NCBI GenBank assembly: GCA_945859605.1
Contig: OX243817.1
Coordinates: 17,608,752 to 17,672,751, forward strand
DNA length: 64,000 bases
Source of the DNA: Lumbricus rubellus
Lineage: Eukaryota > Annelida > Clitellata > Crassiclitellata > Lumbricidae
Reading direction: 5' to 3'
Part shown: piece by piece, positions 1 through 51,745 of the stretch
Layout of the letters: each line of letters begins with the position of its first letter
How positions within the stretch are numbered: the first letter of the stretch is position 1
Position numbers and translations under genes: made by a program
The notes under the pieces: model-generated
What the model saw: only the letters and a program-made list of their open reading frames with translations
Database searches by the model: none
What the model was told of the DNA's origin: nothing

Positions 1-858
1 GGTTTGAGACCCGGCTCGCTTTCAGCCCTGTACTTACTTACCTGAAGGCCTAAAGATAAGGATAAGCCTAGGCCTGTAGCAAGTCATTCCAGTGTAAGCA
101 TTAACATCATCTAACACTATGTGTTAATATAAACATACACCGTAGACGCTTATTTTGATATGGCTGCATAAAATGTATGTAATATATTATACTGATATAT
201 TAATGCAGCAGACAGACGAATGGAGAGAGAGAGAGAAAGGAGGCAATCGGCCACATCCATCTATCTGTCAGTCCTTCCTTCCCTTGGGCTATTCCATCAT
301 TTAGTCCATCATAACATTCAGGGAAGAGGAGGAGGAGGACGGAGGAGAAGAAGGATGCGGGAGGAGGAGGAGGGAGGAGGATGTGGGAGGAGGATGTGGG
401 AGGAGGATGTGGGAGGATGAGGAGGAGGAGGACAAGAGGAAGCAAGTCCATCAACCATTGTCACCCCTTCGGCCTCTTTGTTCATCCATTTTCCGGTCTG
501 CTCTTCCCTTCTTCAGTCCATCCATCTATATTTCATTTCGGTTTTCTTGGGGGGGGGTGTGGGGGGTGATCTTTCTTACATTCTGCCGTCGGCCGCCGTC
601 CTTCCTAGCAATCGTCCATCCGTCCATCCATCCATTCGTCATGATAATGTCAATAACAACCATCCTATGGTCAACATTCTGAGAGTATTGTATAGAAAAT
701 GGGAGGACCAGGCAAAGACAGCAGGAGCAATGGAGCATGATAGAGAGAAAGAAGTAAAGGACCAGAAGCAATGAATAGAGGGAGGGAGGCAGGCATAGAG
801 CAGTACAGACAGACAGCAAGAGACAGAGACAGAGAGACACACTATGAGGCTCACTGAC
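1..858. other. Left-edge groucho intron sequence
   Basis: No coding exon recognised. Contains a GGA-rich stretch (about 330-440) and short simple repeats. It is probably intron leading to the SP-region exons beyond the window. Confidence 0.5.
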
Positions 859-41433
<40,575 letters not shown>

Positions 41434-41449
41434 TCTGTGAAGCGAAGGA

Positions 41450-41889
41450 GTGATGATACAAAGCGGATGTTTTACACTTCCAGAGAACGCTGATTATTCC
41501 CTCGATTCCTGTTCTACGGACGGACGGACGGACGGACGGACGGACGGACGGACGGGCGGAGGTCTAGTCCGTCTAGTCCTATGAATAACGAGGCGATTGG
41601 CGTTCAATAGCGTCCGATGATAGTTGTCAGATGTATAATAACGCCATCTAACGACGTAGTTTTTACCAGCGCATGCTCTAACGCGCTTCTTCTCTTTTTC
41701 CCTCCCTCGATCCGTCCCTTTATGGCACGCCGTTCGACTGAAATTAATTCTCAAAATTAAGGTTTCCGATAGTAAGACAGGGAATGTAAGTTAGACCGTC
41801 GACAATTACACGTAGCCTCCGCGCTCACGAGCAGACGGCTTCTTCTTTTCCGACCGTCTTTCCCTCATTGTTTCTCTCTCTGCCAACGA

Positions 41890-41930
<41 letters not shown>

Positions 41931-42960
41931 GGCCCGGCTATTCCAGAGGACCGAGTGGCCGAGAGACCGATTGAAAGGAAGGAAGGAAGGAGGAAGGAAG
42001 GAGGGCTAGCTGTTGGCGGACGGCCGTTGAAGGAAAGATTGTCGGATGAGGAGTAGGAAGAGGAGGGAGTGGGGCAGGAGGGAGTGGGGTGGTGAAGGAG
42101 TGGGTGTGGGGGTCGGACGTTGGGCGAAGGCGTCGAAGAGGCTCCATAAATAATGCATTCTTCCTGTCAAATTACGACCCGTCCTCATCTTCTTCTCATG
42201 GCCTCCCGCCGCAGCACCCTTCAAATGGACGTCTTACCAATAGCAATGGAAGAGAAATCGCAGTGTGGCGCGCTGGTCGAATGCACATCGGTTTTCGTCG
42301 CGTTATAGCCGCAGAATCTCGTGTGTGATTTTTTATATAGCAGTCCGCATCTGAGACCGTTAGGGTTTGCCTAGCCTACTCCTTCGCGTACTGTGCAAAG
42401 GTTCACGGGCTGAAAAGGAAAAGAGGAGGGAAAGAGGGGTGCTGCGGTGGGAGGAAGGGAGGCAGAGAGGAGGAGGAGGAGGAGGAGGAGGGCTGAAGGG
42501 AGGCAATGCGCAGGCTGGAGGCGCCGAAATTAGGCTGTTATTGAATCCAGAAAACGCTGGTACATATATTTCAGGCATGGCACACATCTGCCAGCGCTCG
42601 ATAAACAGCAAGGCAGGGAACCAGCGCCAGAGAAACTGATTGACAGTAACACGACACACAAAGCCATCCACTCGACCGCAACTCACGCGCCAGGTCACCG
42701 ACCGTAATTAGAAATGCGTCTGTGGGGGGCGGAGTCGTGCATAATGAGACGTCAATCATTAGAAATGCGTCTGTGGGGGGCGGAGTCGTGCATAATGAGA
42801 CGTCAATCAGACGTCGGTGATCCGGAGGCTCCGCCCCCGTCGGTGACTCGACGTGGAACACGTGGAGTGGCGGCCGTCAACACAGCTCAGTGGTTCTGAG
42901 AGCGCGCAAATGTTCTCAGTCGACAGAAGAAGTAGCGTAGGCAGCAGCTACGGAAGCACA
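41450..42960 (-). promoter_or_regulatory. Candidate groucho promoter / CpG-rich 5' region
   Basis: Upstream of the minus-strand start codon the DNA becomes CpG-rich (many CG dinucleotides at 41500-42900), with GGGGCGGAG GC-boxes and GACGTCA CRE-like sites in a 51-bp tandem duplication (42708-42809). No TATA box is proposed. A (CTG)n tract (41889-41930) and (ACGG)n (41519-41555) lie within. The assignment is inference from position and composition. Confidence 0.5.
42708..42809. repeat. 51-bp tandem duplication with GC-box and CRE-like site
   Basis: Two identical 51-bp units, each starting TTAGAAATGCGTCTGTG and containing GGGGGCGGAG and GAGACGTCAATCA. A third CGTCGGTGA...CCGCCCCC follows inverted at 42812-42838. 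Confidence 0.85.
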
Positions 42961-43206
42961 GAACGGTACTAGTACTACTATGCATTCCAAGCACTACTCT
43001 GTTTAACGGTCCTTTGGTGCATGCGTAGCACGAAGTACTACTGCAATGGTCGTGCATAACGAATAATCAGGACCGGATTAACAACAGTTACTGTGATTGC
43101 CATGTTCAGTAAAACTGTGGAGGGGGGGGGTTAGGGTTAAGGTCCTATAGATGTATGCAAGACCACACAAGGCGTCATTGTCAGGTTTTTTATTGCTAAT
43201 GTTTTG

Positions 43207-43626
43207 GAAATCGATGTGAGAATTTTGGAAATATGACTGGGGGTTGGACTATGATCCACATGGGTATGGGGTGTAAAAACAGACTTTACTATGAGGCCCC
43301 AGCCCACAGAATCACAATTAAAAAGGACGCATGAGACGTGTTACATTCAACGGCGGAGTTTTTAAACAATGCCAACAGACCGGTTGTAAATTGAATTTTG
43401 CCCGTCGACCATAAAAATGCCTATGATTCCATTACACAAACCTTGTCAGAATATTATTATCTCAGGCTCACGGGGAGGGACCAAGCTCCGAGTCAGGTGG
43501 GGGTCTCAACCTCCAGTCTTTCTTAGAGCGGGAGCCCCATAGTAATAAAGTCTGTTTTCACACCCGAAATTCCAAGTGGATCATAGTCCATCCCACAGTC
43601 ATATTTTCACAATTCTCACACTGGGT
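43207..43626. mobile_element. Fold-back element with about 95-bp inverted ends
   Basis: TGTGAGAATTTTGGAAATATG...GACTATGATCCAC...CAGACTTTACTATG at the left is repeated inverted at the right (CATAGTAATAAAGTCTG...GTGGATCATAGTC...CAATTCTCACA). No coding sequence. A short relative lies at 37926-38065. Confidence 0.75.
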
Positions 43627-43953
43627 TTAGAGTCTGAATGTCGAGTAAGGGTAATGGGAAGAGGGTGAATCAGGATAGGATATATTCTTTGTGAAAAGCA
43701 ATGTTTTTAGTTTTGAGTGAAATACCTGTGGAGAGATTGCAAGAGAGGGGGTGTTTGGAAATCTCGAACCAAGATTCTGCCCTATAGCGATGATTCTAAA
43801 CTGTTGTCGCTTGACAGACGAGCGAGCCTTAATCCTCTAACGAATATCGATCGATGCCCGAAAAACAATAGCAATAAAAACTGACAATGATGTCTTGGAG
43901 ACTGGAGACAATGCGTTGTGTGGTCTTGCATATAAATCTACAGGACAGGTACG

Positions 43954-44000
<47 letters not shown>

Positions 44001-44491
44001 AAGGTCCTTGACATCCTCTCAGACAAAGCAATATTCTCTGCAGAAGTGTATACGCGGTCTTTTTGTCTTATGCGCCTTTGAAGGTTCCGCTCATTGACCT
44101 GCTGCACGCTCCAGCAGCCATGCAGCCATGCACTTATTATACAATCGACCTCTTTCTTCCAACATTTCCTCCAGACATGATGTCCTCTCCTAAATTCAAA
44201 GGACATCATATATGTAGCCTAATCTTTGAAGAAACCTGGCGAGTGTGAGTGTCTTGTGCGGGAGAGACATTAAAGTTGGATCATGTCAGCATGCATGATT
44301 GATGATCCATAGATCAAAACTATTGAAGTTTGAATTGCACGAGCATATAGGCCTATAGCAGTTGCCTCAACCAAGGTATAATTGTCTCATCCTGAATAAT
44401 AGGCACTGATGTGCTAGGCCGTATCCCATCTTACCATGCAGTGACACGTGTGCGCCTATTATGGGGAAGAGTAAAACATGCAGGTTATTAT

Positions 44492-45806
44492 CAGAGCCGT
44501 TTTAACGCCTAGGCACGCGAGGCACGGGCCTAGGGCCCCGCGCAACAGGGGGGCCCCGCAGCGACCCAAAATAATAGACTACATCACATAACAAATGAGC
44601 AGCATGTTATACGAACTTTGATGTATGTTAAACTAACATTTATTTTACACTCTTAATACAAATATTGCTGTGTAAGCAGTGTACTATATCATTAACATAT
44701 GTAACAAAATGGCATACATGCACATAGAAGGCATGAATGCAATACTCTATATCTGAGACTGAGAAATTGAGGCGGAAATCGTATTACGTTCAGTGTTTAA
44801 TCTAGGTATCTTCATGGGGAGCTCCACCTAAAAGTGACTACCCAGACATTTGATCAAAATTAAGAGCCTAATAGTTTTTAGTTGCCGTTTACATTAGTGC
44901 TATAGCCTACCCTAGCTCTAGTAGACCTACCGTGATATTAGATTATATGTGATTATAATGATAAAATCCACTAATATAATATGATAGGCCTACTATTACA
45001 ATGAGTATAGCCTAATTTACTGTTAATATTTGTACAAAGACTATTTTTGTACCCGGTACAACTAGCACTTAGTGTTACCTGGGTATGGCATCATTAGTCT
45101 ACTAGGCCTATACACGGCTTTCCGTATTTGGTAGTTCTTACTTGGTCTGTGTAATATTATTTTGTAACTATTCTGATAACTGTGTCCTGGTTAGCAATGT
45201 AGGATCTTTTTGAGCAACGGGAATAAGCTAATTCCAGTGCACGAAAGTTGGGCATAGACTATATAGGCCTACAGCTGTCTGCAGTTATACATTATACCAG
45301 GTACTGCATGCAATGGTCCAGAAGCAGCAGAACTGATTTGCAGAACTTGATAGGCCTACGCAAAGAAATTATTATTGTAAAATACTAATTGAAATTTTCA
45401 CCACTCTTTTTGTCAGCACTGAAATAATTTAATAATTTTGTTAGAATCGCAGCTTACAATGCTACCATTACATTGTGGAAACTGATAAAGCAATTATTAT
45501 AATTGCATAAGAACATTTATTGAAGTCTTAGACTATTCAGGTCAGCACTGCAATAGTTGAGAAATTTGTTAAGATGGCAGCTTAAAATGCTGCCATTGCA
45601 ATGTAAAAATTCAAAAATTCTGGTGGGGAGGACACATTCCCTCCCCTTGCCCCTCCCCACTCGGCGCTACGCATCTCAGAGATAGACTGGCAAATACTCA
45701 TTCTCAGTCCCCCAGAAACCTTGATTTACCCCCAGAGGATGGGAACTAGTTGGGTTTAGAATTAGTGTTTGTGCCTAGGGCCCCAAAATTCCTTAAAACG
45801 GCCCTG
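44492..45806. mobile_element. Non-autonomous hAT element, 1.3 kb
   Basis: Inverted ends CAGAGCCGTTTTAA and TTAAAACGGCCCTG with a perfect 8-bp duplication GTTATTAT (44484-44491 and 45807-45814). No transposase reading frame was found in the 1,315 bp. Sub-terminal GGGCCTAGG/CCTAGGGCCCC also pairs. Confidence 0.88.
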
Positions 45807-46039
45807 GTTATTATACAGGTCACCGTTACCGAAAGTTATACCAATGACAGATCTTTGTCACACGCATATATACGGTATACGAGTGAAAAAGGTGCATCAA
45901 AAAGAAGTAGCTGAGATATAATATGTGGCTTTTACAGTTCGAATGCGACATTTCGGTCTGTAGAACGGTACATAGGCCTATTATAGACGGACTACGAGTC
46001 TACGACCTTCTTCGGACCACTCTTTTGGACAACACTTTT

Positions 46040-46110
46040 TACTTGACACAGCGCTTGGCTTTCGAATGGCGCTCTATAGAAATTTGGAGATATACGATTA
46101 CGATTACGGG
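46040..46110 (+). repeat. Dispersed 3'-tail repeat
   Basis: TTTCGAATGGCGCTCTATAG followed by ACGATTACGATTACGG, plus-oriented member of the same tail family. Confidence 0.55.
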
Positions 46111-46164
46111 AACTTTAAATTGCGTAGCGTCTATATATATATATATATATATATATCATAATAT

Positions 46165-46590
46165 CAAGGGCGGATACAGAAATTTTGGACGGGGGGGGCC
46201 CAAAAATTCTTGGTCTTGGGTCCGGGGAAAAAATTTAGGCCTTGGGAAAAATTTTCTTTCTCGTATCCGCCAAAAAAAGTTGATGACCTTTTTTTTTTTT
46301 AGTCATTCGGCAAAATTTTTGGGAAAATAATAGCATTTTGTCCGCCAAAAAAGTTGATGACCTTTTTTTTTTAGTAGTCATCCGGCCATTTTTTTTTAGT
46401 CGTCCGGTCAAATTTTCGGAGGGGGGCCGCACTGCATGGATATTTCTTAATAGGGGGGGGGGGCCAAATTGTACAATATGTACATTGTTCCACAGCATGT
46501 TCAATCCAAATGGGGGGGGGGGCCACGATACATGGGAATTCTAAATGGGGGGGGGCATGTCCGGATAAGCCCCCCCTGGATCCGCCCCTG
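46165..46590. mobile_element. hAT MITE (same family)
   Basis: Termini CAAGGGCGGATAC and GGATCCGCCCCTG, with the family's GTTGATGACC core present twice. It is flanked by AT-rich DNA in which a target duplication is not clear. Confidence 0.75.
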
Positions 46591-46606
46591 ATATATATTA
46601 TATATA

Positions 46607-47239
46607 CACTGTGCCCCATAAAAAAACACACCAACAAACTTTTCAAAAATCTTATATAAAACTAAGACAATTGTAATAAAAGTTTGTACGTCTCGAAGCT
46701 CGGGTGCACGGAATTGTTCTTCGTTGAATCTGGGGTGAAGGTCAACGGCGAATATTACAGGAATATCCTGTTGATGGAGCAGATGTTGCCAGCGATCAGG
46801 GGGATGTCAAGCGACTTATTCATTCTCCAGCAGGACAGCGCCCCAGCACATCGCGCAAAGGACACCATTGCGTTGCTGCGACGTGAAACACCAAGCTTCA
46901 TTGGACCGGAACTCTGGCCAGCAAACTCACCAGACCTCAATCCCGTTTACTACAGAATTTGGGGTCTAATACAGGAAAGCGTCTACCAGACAGCAATACG
47001 GGACATCAACGAGTTGAAGGAGCGCCTTATCGTTGTGTGGGCACAGTTGAAGCAGAGTTTCATTGATAAGGCTATTGAACAGTGGCGGCCAAGGTGTAGA
47101 CTGTAGAGCCTGCGTTCAAGCGAAGGGACATCACTTCGAACATCTTCTTAAATGAAACATTACTTTTTCTTATTTAACATTAGACTTACATGCGTTTCAT
47201 GACAAAGTTTTTTGGTGTGTTTTTTTATGGGGCACAGTG
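46607..47239. mobile_element. Tc1/mariner-type element (633 bp, deleted)
   Basis: Inverted ends CACTGTGCCCCATAAAA and TTTTATGGGGCACAGTG, TA-flanked. It is about half the length of a complete element. Confidence 0.87.
46693..47106 (+). pseudogene. Tc1/mariner transposase, N-terminally deleted
   Basis: An open frame of about 140 residues contains LFILQQDSAPAHRAKDT (second catalytic Asp) and WPANSPDLNPVYYRIW (third acidic position), then QTAIRDINELKERL. The DNA-binding N terminus and the first catalytic Asp are absent. Likely the remnant of a recently active element, because the frame is still open. Confidence 0.85.
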
Positions 47240-47504
47240 TATATATAATTATATTCAACGGTGGTTCATGATGAAGGCTCTGCAATCTGCAGCTGCACTG
47301 CACCCGATCAACTCGTTGAAATAGGAGCTGACTGTTGCAGGGTCGAGGAGGAGGAGGAGGAGGTCACGTGGTCGCTATTTACTTGTAGAGCATGTACACT
47401 ATTAGGAATGGATTGCTGCTGGATTGTGGGTATGGAAACACTGGCTCTGATTAATGGCATTTATTGCCTGCATGCATGTCTGAATAAGCTATATATACAA
47501 TACA

Positions 47505-47617
47505 TGCACCATCCCACACACACCTACACACACCTACGCACACCGACACACACACACACACACCTACACACACACGCACACATCGACACACACACACACA
47601 CACACCTACACACAAAC

Positions 47618-47654
<37 letters not shown>

Positions 47655-47702
47655 CACACACATACACACACACATACCTATAAACACACACACACACACA
47701 CA
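47505..47702. repeat. (CA)n/(CACACCTA)n array
   Basis: CA dinucleotides interrupted by CCTACACACA units. Confidence 0.93.
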
Positions 47703-47892
47703 TTATTATAGTTTATCTTTTGACAAAGAGCATAGTTCATGTCAAGTGCCTCGAATAAAACGGCATGCAGCTCGTAACTATCGGTGTACACGTAAGCCCT
47801 TATATAATTATATTTATACACGTATAAATCACTCAGATAATATATAATATGGAGTCACACAGGCAATGCATAATATTAATATTCCATGCTAC

Positions 47893-47930
<38 letters not shown>

Positions 47931-48822
47931 GTAGCATTAGCATTATATATATACCTTCTAATTATAAAGACGGCGTCTAGTGCATTGGGTATCGTCTTGC
48001 GTATGGTCTAACCAGGAATTTTACTCATTCAACTGCACTCACGATCTTTGACTTTGACTTACTTACCATTCAAAGCATAAGGCATATATATATATATGTA
48101 TATATATAATTATATAAGTCGACTTTTATGACAATGTAAAACGCGGTAATTGTGCTGAACTATTCGAACAATGCCGTATAGGCCTACATAGCTTTAATTT
48201 TTCGTACAGCATGATATGATAGTAATAGAAATACCAGAAACTTGTACTTTATCAAACCAAATAATTATTTGAATATAGCCTATATTTATTATAGCCAATT
48301 TAAAAAAAATATTCACACACAGATATGGAATATGCGGATGATGCATGTGGCACCATAATGTGCTGCATGCCATGCCTGCAGGCTATAGGCTGTTTGTGAC
48401 TGACTATTGGCCTATAACTTACATGTATGTATGTAAGATTCCTTTGCGATATATAGACCATAAGTGCATGCCTATCCGCCAAAACGTTCGCTTGTCTAAA
48501 CCCGTCGCTTCAGCTTCAGTGGAGCGGTCATAAAATCGTTCCGCCGTTATAATTTATCCGCAATTTTCTCGAATTCAGCGATGATTTCAAATTATAGGCC
48601 TATTAATGCAAATATACTCGATATATATATATATATATATATATCTCGACCCCCATGCTCAGTTTTCAATGAATTGATCTGGTGAGAGATTCAACGCCGC
48701 TGCCCGTCTGAATGCAAGCCATGCTGTTTAGGTTCCGGTGCAAGGACCATGACATGTATATTGTATAATAGTCCGAGATTTGAAACTATGAAATAAACCT
48801 CTTTCGGGAAGCGAACCGCGGT

Positions 48823-49229
48823 CCTCCCTCCCTCCCTCCCTCCCTCCCTCCCTCCCTCCCTCCCTCCCTCCCTCCCTCCCTCCCTCCCTCCCTCCCTCCC
48901 TCCCTCCCTCCCTCCCTCCCTCCCTCCCTCCCTCCCTCCCTCCCTCCCTCCCTCCCTCCCTCCCTCCCTCCCTCCCTCCCTCCCTCCCTCCCTCCCTCCC
49001 TCCCTCCCTCCCTCCCTCCCTCCCTCCCTCCCTCCCTCCCTCCCTTCATCCCTCCCTCCCTCCCTCTTTCCCTCCCTCCCTCCCTCCCTCCCTCCCTCCC
49101 TCCCTCCCTCCCTCCCTCCCTCCCTCCCTCCCTCCCTCCCTCCCTCCCTCCCTCCCTCCCTCCCTCCCTCCCTCCCTCCCTCCCTCCCTCCCTCCCTCCC
49201 TCCCTCCCTCCCTCCCTCCCTCCCTCCCC
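48823..49229. repeat. (CCCT)n array, about 400 bp
   Basis: About 100 CCCT tetramers with only a few interruptions near 49045-49070. The opposite strand is (AGGG)n, with strong potential for G-quadruplexes. Confidence 0.97.
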
Positions 49230-50090
49230 CACGCATTTCTATAGCAATTATGATATCAGGTCAGGCATTCTCAGAGGGAATTGCGCCTTATCGATGTAGC
49301 TAAAGTAATGGGCTGTATAATTATAGACCTATACACATAATAAGCGGATATAGAAGAGACCCATTTGTATAGTGCTGTAATATGCCAAACAAAGTCTGGT
49401 CACTGGCAACGGCCCCTGTTGTCATAAGCGCTCGTAAAAAACGGTAAAGCCTGGATCCGAGAGAACCATACAACCAACTCCGCCACTGGTTGCACTCTGA
49501 CATTGCCAGTCCCAAGCCTGGATAAAGGAGGAGGGCGACACTAATCATCTTTTATATGGCATGCAGGGTCGTTAAACAGTATAACAAGACCCATGCATAG
49601 GCTATATAAAGTAGGCTATATAAAGCATTTGAACTGTTGCCACCTCAAAAAATATTTTCATTCATGTGCACACTGCAGCTGCAGGCCTATTATACATAGG
49701 ATGCACAATGCACATGCTATATGCAGTTTAATTTTTTAAATATATTTAGAGTATACTGGAAGCACTTTCCGGAAGGAGGACGTAAACAGTGGGCGCTATA
49801 TAACTCTGTATTAGCATATTATGCACGACGTGTGTATCAATCACTTTGGGAGGAGATAAAAGGCGCTATAACAGTATCAAGGTATATGAAGATATATTTG
49901 TTTCAATCTGGCGACACCGAAACCGATACAAAAACTATTTAGTGTAACATAAACAATTTAGCATTGCAATTTTCACTTTATATAACATGTTTTCGCATAG
50001 GCCTACATCTGCTCATATGCATAGGCCTATGTATATGACAGTTTTATGTAGGTATATATATATCTATACACATGTATATGAATATCTGGT

Positions 50091-50722
<632 letters not shown>

Positions 50723-51456
50723 TATAAAACGTGTGATGAAAATTCTGCAGCCATTTACAGCTGTAGCATAGCCAGAGCATTGTCACCCTGCAGCTGGAGT
50801 GGAGATTTATTTAATGGGTACGATATCCGATACACACCGCTCGCGATCGGATTCCTTAATCGAATCTATAAGCAGCGTTCACGTGGTAAATTAGATGCGT
50901 TGACAAGCGCAGCGCAGAAGTGTAATATCGCTGATAGCATTACTCCTCTCCGTCTCTTCGGCTGCTGCTCCTGCTGCTGCTGCTGCTGATGCTGGAGGAA
51001 GGGAGGATGAGAAGGGAAGGGGAGGATGAGGATGGTAGGAGGAGAAAGAAACGATAAGGCGAGAAGGATGAGGAGGGTATATACTATACGTCCTATAGGA
51101 GGAGAAGGTGACAATGAGAAGAGAGATGGATGAGGAGGAAGGAGAAGAGGACGATGAAGAGAGGAGGATGGGGAGGGGAGGTGGAGGAAATCCAATTGAA
51201 ATAAAGGGACAGAGTAAGAACTGATAATATACATAAAATCATATATATACGAACCTACAAAAGCCTATAACTCTGCATGATGATTGCCCCCTTCCTTCAT
51301 ATTAAAGATGCATACATTGCAGGCCTATATAGGCCCCTATACATCTAACTTCTTATATTCAACCTAGATATGCACACATGCATGCAGATAGGTTTTTCTT
51401 GTAAATGTAATATATATAATATATTCTGCTTTTTTGTTTGGTGTATACAATAGGCT

Positions 51457-51496
<40 letters not shown>

Positions 51497-51745
51497 ATTA
51501 TATATGCACATATAGATGTATATATTATGCAGACCACGTCGGTTAATTGATTGGTGTCGTCCATGTATACATAATGTAGATTTATCTGGAACAACCATTT
51601 CTATCTATTGGAATTCAACTGATCAGGATTATCCATGCATGCAGCTGATGTGTAAAACTTGAATTGGGCTGTTTATTAGTCCATCGACGACTGCATGGTG
51701 AGGTGGCTCTGCACTGTCTGCAGGTCTACTTGCAGTCACTGCAGG

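Noticed and set aside
43829..44209. Minus-strand frame with a poly-Gln tract
   Set aside because: The tract is a (CTG)n microsatellite also open in other phases; the rest matches nothing I recognise and no exon borders are convincing.
48691..49236. Gly/Arg/Glu repeat frame resembling an RGG protein
   Set aside because: Pure (CCCT)n on the opposite strand, no upstream exon context.
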